DNA from: an uncultured Pelagibacteraceae bacterium
GTDB taxonomy: Bacteria > Pseudomonadota > Alphaproteobacteria > Pelagibacterales > Pelagibacteraceae
Direction of reading: 5' to 3'
Assembly: GCA_902619495.1 (NCBI GenBank)
Contig: CACNEM010000001.1
Span: 92,259 to 156,258, forward strand
Length of the DNA: 64,000 bases
The position numbers and the translations under genes are program-made. Below the pieces are notes generated by a model that ran no database searches, had not been told where the DNA came from, and saw only the letters and a program-made list of their open reading frames with translations. Below are positions 29,377-37,289 of this stretch, one piece after another. Every line of letters begins with the position of its first letter. Position 1 is the stretch's first letter.

Positions 29377-30438
29377 ATGGGCACAGAATCAATAGAAGCT
29401 AGTTTTCTGTCAATTTTTGCATTAATAACTTTTTTTATCTTTCTTGTAATAAGTAAACTTTCACATAAGATAAAAAACGGAGCACTTCTAGACTCAAATT
29501 TTACAAAACCACAAGCGTTTCATGAATTACCTATAACTCGAAGCGGAGGAATTGCGAGCCTAATTTCATTGATTGTTTTTTTTGGAATTTACTATTTGCT
29601 TTACTCAAAAATTTTAATTGATTATATTTTAATAAGTTTCTCCATGTTTCTTATAGGTTTTCTTGACGATTTAAAAATTAATATAAAACCACTAAAAAGA
29701 CTTTTAATCATGATCTTCTTTCTTTCAGCATGTATTTATTTGTTACCTATCAGGATTTGGAATATAGATATTCCTTTTTTAACCTTTTTAATTAGAAATG
29801 ACATTTTTTCAACCTTATTTGTTTTATTATGTTTTTTATTTATAATAAATGGAGCAAATCTAATTGACGGTTTTAACGGACTGCTTGCAATAAATTTAAT
29901 AATTATCAATATTATTTTAACTTATATAAATATTTTGAATGCAAACGATGAATTTTCCTTAATCTTAATTGCTCAAATAATTTTACTACTTTCTTTCTTA
30001 CTATTCAATTTTCCCCATGCAAAAATTTTTCTTGGTGATAGCGGAGCTTATCTATTAGGTTCGCTTATAGCTTTAAACACAATTTTAACTAACAACATAA
30101 ACCCTAACGTTTCATCTTTTTTTTTCTGTACACTTTTATTTTACCCTTTTTTTGAAGTTTTCTTCTCGTTTTTTAGAAAAATATATCAAAAAAAATCCCC
30201 GATACACCCAGATGGTCTACATTTACACATGTTAAGTTTTTACTTAATGAGATCAAAATTTGGAAAATTTAAAGGTAACTTTTTAAATTCAATTATAATA
30301 AATGTTTGCTATTTAATTTTAATTTTTCCTGGGTTGTATTTTTTTGATAACCCAGTTTTAAGCAGATACTGGTTTTTTGCTTTACTCCTAATCTATTTAA
30401 TTATTTATATTAGACTTTATCGTTTAATAAAAAATTAA
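29377..30438 (+). CDS. WecA/MraY-family polyprenyl-phosphate sugar-1-phosphate transferase
   Basis: A 353-residue polytopic membrane enzyme that moves a sugar-1-phosphate from UDP-sugar to undecaprenyl phosphate. It has the family's Asp-Asp (FLDDLKINIKPLKR), NGANLIDGFNGL, the FLGDSGAYLLG catalytic loop and a C-terminal-loop HPDGLHLHML. The HxHxH-type final motif favours WecA-like GlcNAc-1-P transferases over MraY. It may start O-antigen or another surface glycan. It shares a promoterless 1-base junction with the EamA gene. Confidence 0.87.
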   Translation: MGTESIEASFLSIFALITFFIFLVISKLSHKIKNGALLDSNFTKPQAFHELPITRSGGIASLISLIVFFGIYYLLYSKILIDYILISFSMFLIGFLDDLKINIKPLKRLLIMIFFLSACIYLLPIRIWNIDIPFLTFLIRNDIFSTLFVLLCFLFIINGANLIDGFNGLLAINLIIINIILTYINILNANDEFSLILIAQIILLLSFLLFNFPHAKIFLGDSGAYLLGSLIALNTILTNNINPNVSSFFFCTLLFYPFFEVFFSFFRKIYQKKSPIHPDGLHLHMLSFYLMRSKFGKFKGNFLNSIIINVCYLILIFPGLYFFDNPVLSRYWFFALLLIYLIIYIRLYRLIKN

Positions 30439-30467
30439 ATTGATATATAAAACATCGACGTAACAAA

Positions 30468-30552
30468 GGGCAAGTGGCGGAATTGGTATACGCGCTGGTC
30501 TTAGAAACCAGTGCCGCAAGGCTTAAGAGTTCGAGTCTCTTCTTGCCCACCA
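30468..30552 (+). tRNA. tRNA-Leu (UAG)
   Basis: An 85-base tRNA with encoded CCA. Acceptor GGGCAAG pairs with CTTGCCC, discriminator A, then CCA. The anticodon stem CTGGT/ACCAG encloses loop CTTAGAA, giving anticodon TAG. A long variable arm and the GTTCGAGTC T-loop fit a class II leucine tRNA. The trigger factor ATG follows only six bases after the CCA. Confidence 0.97.
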
Positions 30553-30558
30553 AAATTT

Positions 30559-31932
30559 ATGAAAATAGAAGTACAATCGAAAAAAGGTCTAAGAACAATT
30601 TTGTCAGTTGTAGTTGATAAAAAAACAATACAATTGAAAATGGACGAGAGACTTAATGAATTACAAAAGGAAGTTACGTTAAAGGGTTTCAGGCCAGGTA
30701 AAGTCCCGTCATCTGTAATCAAAAGTCAATTTGGAAAATCTATTTATGGAGAAGTTATCGATAAAGTTTTGCGAGAAACTTCCTCTAAAGCAATTATAGA
30801 AAAAAAATTAAAAGTTGCAGGACAACCTAAAATTGATTTAAAACAATTCGGTGAAGGAAAGGACTTGAACTTTGAGCTTCAAATTGATTGTTTGCCAGAT
30901 ATAAAGTTAAAGTCTCTAGATAAATTTAAAGCTACTGAATATAAAATTATAATTGAAAAAAAAATTATTGACGACAAAATCAAAGAATTAGCGGAACAAA
31001 ATAAAAAATTCGAAGATAAAAAAGATAATGAAAAAGCTATTATTGGGGATCAAATAATTTTTGATTACTCAGCTACAATGGATGGTAATAAATTTGATGG
31101 AAGTGAGGGTAAGAGTGTTCAAATTGAACTAGGGAAAGATTTATTTCTAAAAGGGTTTGACGATCAATTAGTCGGAGTAAAAAAAGGTGATCTTAAAATT
31201 GTTGAATCAGTTTTGCCTGCCAATCATCCTAAAAAAGAATTAGCAAATAAAAAAACAAAGTTTGAATGTAAAATTTTAAAATTAAAAAAGTCTGTTCAAA
31301 ATAAAATTGATGATAACTTCGCAAAAATGATGGGTGCTAAAGATATTGCGGATTTAAGATCTCTTGTTGAAAAACAAATTTCAAGTCAATATAAACAAGC
31401 CTTTAATTCTATTACAAAAAAAGAAATTTTAGATCAAATCGAAAAAAGTCATGACTTAGATCTTCCAAAAAATTTAATAGAACAAGAAGTTTCGTTAATG
31501 ACCCAAAACCTTAAACCAGAGGATAAAGAGAAACACAAAGAAAAAAATGAAAATTTGGCAAAATCTAGAATTAAACTTGGCTTAATTTTAAATGAATTTG
31601 GAGAAAAAAATAATTTAAAAATTTCAGATGATGAAGTTAGATTTGAAATTCAAAAACAAATAAAAGGAATGCCAGGACAAGAAAAAATGATTTTAGAGTA
31701 TTATCAAAAAAATCCAAGTGCATCACAAAGTTTAAAAGGATCTTTATATGAAGAAAAAATAATTAAATTAATAAAATCTAAAATAGATCTTAAAACTGAA
31801 GAAATTGACACAAAAGAGGCTGACAAAATTATAGCTGATTTTAATCAACCTTCCAAAGGCGACAAACAAGCAAACAAAAACAAAACTTCAATTAAGGATA
31901 CAACAAAGTTAAAAAAAATTAGAAAAAAGTAA
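30559..31932 (+). CDS. tig: Trigger factor, ribosome-associated chaperone
   Basis: Binds nascent chains at the ribosome exit and has peptidyl-prolyl isomerase activity. 457 residues. The ribosome-binding loop GFRPGKVP is near residue 43; the FKBP-type domain (GDQIIFDYSATMDGNKFDGSEGK, LFLKGFDDQLVGVKKGD) spans about 150-240; a long charged helical C-terminus follows with a Lys-rich end. The start is fixed by alignment of MKIEVQSKKGLRTILSV with other trigger factors; an upstream in-frame start would lie inside tRNA-Leu. No Shine-Dalgarno exists in the six-base gap. Confidence 0.96.
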   Translation: MKIEVQSKKGLRTILSVVVDKKTIQLKMDERLNELQKEVTLKGFRPGKVPSSVIKSQFGKSIYGEVIDKVLRETSSKAIIEKKLKVAGQPKIDLKQFGEGKDLNFELQIDCLPDIKLKSLDKFKATEYKIIIEKKIIDDKIKELAEQNKKFEDKKDNEKAIIGDQIIFDYSATMDGNKFDGSEGKSVQIELGKDLFLKGFDDQLVGVKKGDLKIVESVLPANHPKKELANKKTKFECKILKLKKSVQNKIDDNFAKMMGAKDIADLRSLVEKQISSQYKQAFNSITKKEILDQIEKSHDLDLPKNLIEQEVSLMTQNLKPEDKEKHKEKNENLAKSRIKLGLILNEFGEKNNLKISDDEVRFEIQKQIKGMPGQEKMILEYYQKNPSASQSLKGSLYEEKIIKLIKSKIDLKTEEIDTKEADKIIADFNQPSKGDKQANKNKTSIKDTTKLKKIRKK

Positions 31933-31954
31933 TCAATAGTTGTATAAAACTTTA

Positions 31955-32566
31955 ATGAGTCGCAATTTTGAAGAAAAAATGAATAGCTTAATTCCTATGG
32001 TTGTCGAACAGACAAGCAAAGGAGAGAGAGCTTACGATATTTATTCAAGGCTTTTAAAAGAAAGAATTGTTTTTTTAGTTGGACCAGTCAATGATGCTGT
32101 TGCTTCTTTAGTAACAGCCCAGCTATTATTTCTAGAGTCGGAAAACCCGAATAAGGAAATTAATTTTTATATAAATAGTCCAGGGGGATTAGTAACAGCA
32201 GGGTTGGGTATTTATGATACTATGCAATATATTAATTCACCTGTTTCTACATTATGTATTGGCCAAGCATCTTCTATGGGTTCATTTTTATTGGCTGCGG
32301 GAGAAAAAGGTAAACGATACTCTTTACCAAATTCTAGAATCATGGTTCATCAGCCCTCCGCAGGTTTTCAAGGTCAGGCAACAGATATTCAAATTCACGC
32401 AAAAGAAATTTTATCTTTAAAAGAGAGGCTTAATAATATCTATTCTAAACATACTGGAAAATCAGTGAAAGAAATTTCTGAAGCATTAGAAAGAGATAAC
32501 TTCATGACAGCAGAGGAAGCTAAAAAATTTGGTCTAATAGACTCTGTTGTGGAAAAAAGAAAATAA
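31955..32566 (+). CDS. clpP: ATP-dependent Clp protease proteolytic subunit
   Basis: Serine peptidase barrel of ClpXP. From the ATG at 31955 it has 203 residues; an internal ATG at 31979 (195 residues) and a TTG at 31940 are alternatives, none with a clear Shine-Dalgarno. The catalytic triad is Ser107 (GQASSMGS), His132 (MVHQPSAG) and Asp171 (ERDNF). [29 protein letters not shown] is the typical start of the mature protein, so a short propeptide may be removed. It lies between tig and clpX as in most Proteobacteria. Confidence 0.95.
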   Translation: MSRNFEEKMNSLIPMVVEQTSKGERAYDIYSRLLKERIVFLVGPVNDAVASLVTAQLLFLESENPNKEINFYINSPGGLVTAGLGIYDTMQYINSPVSTLCIGQASSMGSFLLAAGEKGKRYSLPNSRIMVHQPSAGFQGQATDIQIHAKEILSLKERLNNIYSKHTGKSVKEISEALERDNFMTAEEAKKFGLIDSVVEKRK

Positions 32567-32599
32567 AACACAATATATAGCTATCCCTACAACTTCAAC

Positions 32600-32628
32600 T
32601 TGATAACAAAAAGTTTGGCATTTATATT
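32600..32628 (+). promoter_or_regulatory. Candidate sigma-70-type promoter for clpX
   Basis: TTGATA (32600-32605) and TATATT (32623-32628) are separated by exactly 17 bases, in the 79-base gap between clpP and clpX. A start near 32635 would give a leader of about 11 bases. This is the best-formed two-part promoter I saw. Confidence 0.45.
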
Positions 32629-32645
32629 AGTTGTATTGATTCGTT

Positions 32646-33899
32646 ATGACTGAAAAAAATAATAAAAATATTCTTTATTGTTCCTTCTGCGGGAAAAGCC
32701 AACACGAAGTAAGAAAATTAATTGCCGGTCCTACAGTTTTTATTTGTGATGAGTGCGTTGAGCTCTGTATGGATATTATTAAAGAAGAAAACAAAAGCTC
32801 ATTGGTGAAACATCAAGACGGCGTGCCTTCTCCAAAAGAAATTTGCAACGTTCTCGACGATTATGTTATTGGGCAAAAATTAGCAAAAGAAATTCTCTCC
32901 GTAGCTGTTCATAATCATTACAAAAGATTAAATCATGAAACTAAAAATAATAAAGACGTTGAATTATCTAAATCAAATATTCTTTTAGTTGGTCCTACTG
33001 GATGTGGAAAAACCTTATTAGCTCAAACTTTAGCTAGAATTTTAGATGTTCCATTTACTATGGCAGATGCTACGACTTTGACAGAAGCGGGGTATGTAGG
33101 TGAAGATGTTGAAAATATAATTTTAAAACTATTACAATCTGCAGATTATAATGTTGAAAAGGCACAAAGAGGAATCGTTTACATTGACGAAGTAGACAAA
33201 ATTAGTAGAAAATCCGAAAACCCATCTATTACGAGAGACGTTTCTGGAGAAGGTGTTCAGCAGGCTTTATTAAAAATTATGGAAGGAACTATTGCTAGCG
33301 TACCTCCCCAAGGTGGAAGAAAGCATCCTCAACAAGAATTTTTGCAAGTTGATACTACAAATATTTTATTTATTTGTGGAGGTGCATTTGCTGGATTAGA
33401 TAAACTTATTGATAGTAGAGGAAAAGGAAGCTCTATAGGCTTTGGAGCAAAAGTAAAAAACTACAAAGAACAACCTCTTTCGGAATTAATGAAATTGTTA
33501 GAGCCTGAAGATTTAATTAAATATGGTTTAATTCCGGAATTTATTGGAAGAATGCCAATTATCGCAACACTTGATGATTTAGATGAAAAGTCGTTAGTAA
33601 AAATTTTAACTGAACCAAAAAATTCTTTAATAAAACAATATAAAAGGTTGTTTGAGTTTGAAGATGTAGAACTGGAATTTAAAGATGAAGCTATATCCGA
33701 GATAGCAAAGAAAGCGATTTCAAAAAAGACTGGAGCGAGAGGTTTGAGATCAATTCTTGAAAATATATTGCTTAAAACCATGTTTGAACTGCCTGATATG
33801 GAAAATGTTATAAAGGTGACTGTTGATAAAGCTTCAGTTAAAGGTAGCTCTGAACCCATTGTCACATACGGTGAAAAATCAACAACATCTGTAGCATAA
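32646..33899 (+). CDS. clpX: ATP-dependent Clp protease ATP-binding subunit
   Basis: AAA+ unfoldase that feeds ClpP; 417 residues. The N-terminal zinc domain has Cys12, Cys15, Cys34 and Cys37 ([19 protein letters not shown]). Walker A is [15 protein letters not shown], Walker [10 protein letters not shown], and sensor/arginine regions [19 protein letters not shown] and [14 protein letters not shown] are present. The pore loop reads GYVGED. Confidence 0.97.
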   Translation: MTEKNNKNILYCSFCGKSQHEVRKLIAGPTVFICDECVELCMDIIKEENKSSLVKHQDGVPSPKEICNVLDDYVIGQKLAKEILSVAVHNHYKRLNHETKNNKDVELSKSNILLVGPTGCGKTLLAQTLARILDVPFTMADATTLTEAGYVGEDVENIILKLLQSADYNVEKAQRGIVYIDEVDKISRKSENPSITRDVSGEGVQQALLKIMEGTIASVPPQGGRKHPQQEFLQVDTTNILFICGGAFAGLDKLIDSRGKGSSIGFGAKVKNYKEQPLSELMKLLEPEDLIKYGLIPEFIGRMPIIATLDDLDEKSLVKILTEPKNSLIKQYKRLFEFEDVELEFKDEAISEIAKKAISKKTGARGLRSILENILLKTMFELPDMENVIKVTVDKASVKGSSEPIVTYGEKSTTSVA

Positions 33900-33901
33900 T
33901 C

Positions 33902-33942
33902 CTAATTTGTTTCTTGAAATTAGCAGATTAATTGTCATATTA
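33902..33942 (+). promoter_or_regulatory. Inverted repeat and possible heat-shock-like promoter upstream of lon
   Basis: A 7-base inverted repeat CTAATTT/AAATTAG (33902-33908, 33917-33923) overlaps a CTTGAAA (33913-33919) that has ATATTA 17 bases downstream (33937-33942). CTTGAAA resembles the -35 of RpoH promoters, and lon is a heat-shock gene elsewhere. The start point would fall at or just before the lon ATG. No T-run follows the repeat, so it is not a terminator. Confidence 0.3.
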
Positions 33943-33949
33943 ATAATTA

Positions 33950-36334
33950 ATGAAAGCCTCATATTTAAAACCTCTGCTACCACTTAGAGATATCGTGATT
34001 TTTCCTTCTATGGTAGTGCCATTATTTGTAGGAAGGGAAAAATCTATTAAAGCTCTACAAGAAGTGATGAAGTCCGACAAGTCAATTGTTTTAGTAACTC
34101 AAAAAAATTCTGAAGTTGATGACCCTGTTGGAAAAGATTTATATCAATATGGATGTTTAAGTAAAGTCTTACAACTTCTAAAGCTTCCAGATGGAACAGT
34201 AAAAGTTTTAGTTGAAGGTGAAAAAAGGGTAAAAATTTTAAAACATAGTGAAAGTTCAAATAATTTCTTAAATTGTGAAGTTGAAGTTGTAGATGATCAA
34301 AATACCTCAAAAGATCTTGAACAGTTTGCTTCAGGTTTAGTTAAAAAATTTGAGAGACTTCAAACATTAAGTAAAAGAGAGTTTAACGAGAGTTCAAATA
34401 ACATTAAGAATTTAAAAGACCCCTCACAAATAGCAAATAACATATCTTCAAATTTAAATATCCAGATTTTTGAAAAACAAGAATTGCTTGAGATTACAGA
34501 TCTTAAAAAAAAACTAGAGAAAATTCATGCGATTATAGAAAAGGAAACAAGCGTGATATCTGTTGAGAAAAAAATAAGAGGTAGAGTAAAAAACCAAATG
34601 GAAAAAACTCAAAGAGAATACTATTTAAATGAACAGTTAAAAGCTATTCAAAAAGAACTTGGAGAAATTGATGAAGGTAAAGATGAATTGTCTTCATTGT
34701 CGAAAGCTATATCTGAGGCAAAAATGCCTAAATTAGCAAAAGAAAAATGTTTATCTGAATTAAAAAAACTTAAATCGATGAGTCCTATGTCAGCTGAAGC
34801 CACAGTAGTAAGAAACTATTTAGACTGGATGACAGAACTACCTTGGTCAAATAAATCAAAGATAAATACTGATTTAAATAATGCTCAAAAGATTTTAGAT
34901 GAAGATCATTATGGTTTAGAAAAAGTTAAAGAGAGAATAATAGAATTTCTTGCAGTACAAAAAAGAATCCAAAAAATGAAAGGCCCAATTTTGTGTTTAG
35001 TTGGCCCTCCAGGTGTAGGAAAAACTTCATTAGGTAAATCGATCGCAAAGGCAACAAATAGAAAATTTATTAGAATTTCTTTAGGTGGAATTAGAGATGA
35101 AGCTGAAATCAGAGGTCACAGAAGAACATACATAGGTTCTTTACCTGGAAAAATAATTCAGATGATGAAAAAAGCTGGAACAAAAAATCCTTTATTTCTT
35201 TTAGATGAAATTGATAAAGTTGGTAATGATTATAGAGGCGATCCGTCATCTGCTTTGCTAGAGGCTTTAGACCCTGAGCAAAATAAAGAATTTAATGATC
35301 ATTACTTAGAAGTAGATTATGATTTATCAGATGTAATGTTTGTTACAACTGCAAATACTTTAAATATACTTCCACCATTGCTTGATAGAATGGAAGTTAT
35401 CAGGTTGTCAGGTTATACAGAGGATGAAAAGTTTAATATTTCACAAAAATTTTTAATACCTAATCAAAGTAAAAATAACGGTCTTAAAAAAGAGGAGTGG
35501 AATATTGATGAAAATGTTATTAGAAAAATTATAAGACATTATACTAGAGAGTCGGGTGTTAGAAATCTTGAAAGAGAAATCTCAAAAATTGCAAGAAAGC
35601 TAGTTAAAAAAATAGACAATAAAGAAAAAGTTAATAACCCTGTTTCAGAAAAAGATTTAAAAGACTTGTTAGGAGTGCAAAAATTCAATTACGGGGAAAT
35701 AGAGGAGGAAAACAGAATAGGAGTTGTAACTGGTTTAGCCTGGACAGAGGTAGGTGGTGAAATATTAAAGATAGAGTCAGTTGTAATGCCTGGGAAAGGA
35801 AAAATGCAAATAACTGGTAAACTTGGAGATGTAATGCAAGAGTCAGTAAAAGCTGCAAAATCTTATATTAGATCTAAAAGTTTGGAATATGGAGTAATAC
35901 CACCTTTGTTTGACAAAAAAGACTTTCATATTCACGTACCAGAAGGGGCTACACCTAAAGATGGCCCGTCCGCAGGAATTGGAATGGTAACGTCAATTAT
36001 TTCAGCAATCACAGAGATACCAGTAAACAAAAATGTTGCAATGACAGGTGAGATAACTTTAAGAGGATTAGTTCTACCTATTGGAGGATTAAAAGAGAAA
36101 TTATTGGCAGCTCATAGAGCAGGTATAAAAAAAGTTTTAATTCCTGTTGAAAACAAAAAAGATTTAGTAGAAGTTCCTAAAACTATTCTAGACTCCATGG
36201 AAATTATTCCTGTTAAAAATGTTGATGAAGTATTAAAAGTTGCATTGACAAAACCTTTAAAAAGAGTTGAGTGGGTAGAAGTAGATCAGATAGCTAAAGA
36301 TAAACAGAAAAAAGGTGAGCTAAGTACTCATTAA
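33950..36334 (+). CDS. lon: ATP-dependent Lon protease
   Basis: Cytoplasmic AAA+ serine protease, 794 residues, full length. The LAN substrate domain starts [26 protein letters not shown] coiled-coil region precedes Walker A ([15 protein letters not shown]) and Walker B ([12 protein letters not shown]). The protease domain holds the Ser674-Lys717 dyad in [11 protein letters not shown] and [14 protein letters not shown], 43 residues apart as in E. coli. It completes the tig-clpP-clpX-lon block. Confidence 0.98.
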   Translation: MKASYLKPLLPLRDIVIFPSMVVPLFVGREKSIKALQEVMKSDKSIVLVTQKNSEVDDPVGKDLYQYGCLSKVLQLLKLPDGTVKVLVEGEKRVKILKHSESSNNFLNCEVEVVDDQNTSKDLEQFASGLVKKFERLQTLSKREFNESSNNIKNLKDPSQIANNISSNLNIQIFEKQELLEITDLKKKLEKIHAIIEKETSVISVEKKIRGRVKNQMEKTQREYYLNEQLKAIQKELGEIDEGKDELSSLSKAISEAKMPKLAKEKCLSELKKLKSMSPMSAEATVVRNYLDWMTELPWSNKSKINTDLNNAQKILDEDHYGLEKVKERIIEFLAVQKRIQKMKGPILCLVGPPGVGKTSLGKSIAKATNRKFIRISLGGIRDEAEIRGHRRTYIGSLPGKIIQMMKKAGTKNPLFLLDEIDKVGNDYRGDPSSALLEALDPEQNKEFNDHYLEVDYDLSDVMFVTTANTLNILPPLLDRMEVIRLSGYTEDEKFNISQKFLIPNQSKNNGLKKEEWNIDENVIRKIIRHYTRESGVRNLEREISKIARKLVKKIDNKEKVNNPVSEKDLKDLLGVQKFNYGEIEEENRIGVVTGLAWTEVGGEILKIESVVMPGKGKMQITGKLGDVMQESVKAAKSYIRSKSLEYGVIPPLFDKKDFHIHVPEGATPKDGPSAGIGMVTSIISAITEIPVNKNVAMTGEITLRGLVLPIGGLKEKLLAAHRAGIKKVLIPVENKKDLVEVPKTILDSMEIIPVKNVDEVLKVALTKPLKRVEWVEVDQIAKDKQKKGELSTH

Positions 36335-36345
36335 ATACTTAAAAA

Positions 36346-37236
36346 TTAATCAATCCAATCTTTATATTTTAAAATATTATTAGAGATATAATCTGGTAAA
36401 AAGTTTAATTTAACTTTTTGTAAAGTAGATTTACCTGACCATTTATATCCTTTTTGATCAACAGTGTGATCGTACATTACTCTTTTTTCTGAGATTAATT
36501 TTTTTAAATCATCTAGTTTTAAACCGCTTTCTTCAAATTCATAGTGATGTGCAAAATTATTAAGTTTTTTTTCCAATTCTTCTGGAGTTTTTAAACAAGT
36601 AAAATGCCAACCACCGTTTTCTATAAAATATAAATTAGAATATTTTTTTTTGGAAAAATACGTGTCAATTCTCCATTTAGGATATTTTTTTCCTTTAATA
36701 TTTCTTAACCATTGCGGTGATGAAAAATTTTTGTATTTAGCACCTTTCGTACCTTGCCACTTAAATTGATCATAATAAAGATTAAATTTATAATAAAACA
36801 TTTTTTGTTCAAAAATAAGAATGTTATTTTTAATATTAGAAAAATTTAATTCTTGAAGATTTGGAATTTCATCTAAGTCGCTTATTAAAACTAAATCTTC
36901 TCCTGATAAGTCAGTCAATCCTTTTCTAAGATTTTCTCTTTGAAAGTAGTCTCTAGCCATTCCATTTAAAATAAGTTTTTCACCTCTTTTATGTTTTGGT
37001 TCATTTTCAACAAATTTTAAAATATTATTTGGTTGCTCGTCGACTACAATATAATTTATTTTATCTTTAAATTTTCTATAATTATTAATATCAAATTTTA
37101 ATTTTTTTTTGTTACCATTATGGGTGTAAGTAGCCTCACTAATTACGAATTTTTTTACGAATTTATCTAGAAAATTTAACCTTAAATCAAGAAGAAGGTC
37201 CTCATCATAATACATAAAGCAGTCGTATATATTCAT
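36346..37236 (-). CDS. Glycosyltransferase family 17-like protein
   Basis: A 296-residue protein that resembles GT17 (beta-1,4-N-acetylglucosaminyltransferase III type) enzymes: MNIYDCFMYYDEDLLLDLRLNFLDKFVKKFVISEATYTHNG at the start, DLVLISDLDEIPNL (DxD-like) near residue 118, WRIDTYF and GGWHFTCLKTPEEL later. No membrane segment is seen, so it acts at the cytoplasmic side. It is divergent to the three-module sugar enzyme, and the pair probably modifies a surface glycan. This is accessory content set among core genes. Confidence 0.75.
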   Translation of the reverse strand: MNIYDCFMYYDEDLLLDLRLNFLDKFVKKFVISEATYTHNGNKKKLKFDINNYRKFKDKINYIVVDEQPNNILKFVENEPKHKRGEKLILNGMARDYFQRENLRKGLTDLSGEDLVLISDLDEIPNLQELNFSNIKNNILIFEQKMFYYKFNLYYDQFKWQGTKGAKYKNFSSPQWLRNIKGKKYPKWRIDTYFSKKKYSNLYFIENGGWHFTCLKTPEELEKKLNNFAHHYEFEESGLKLDDLKKLISEKRVMYDHTVDQKGYKWSGKSTLQKVKLNFLPDYISNNILKYKDWID

Positions 37237-37289
37237 GTTATTTGAGTTATAATAAAATATAATATAAGTAAATATAAATTAAAATTTCT

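Noticed and set aside
30511-30558. N-terminal extension of trigger factor
   Set aside because: This stretch is the 3' half of tRNA-Leu; alignment with known trigger factors places the start at 30559.
33902-33923. Hairpin after clpX as an intrinsic terminator
   Set aside because: The stem is all A/T except its closing pair and no T-run follows.
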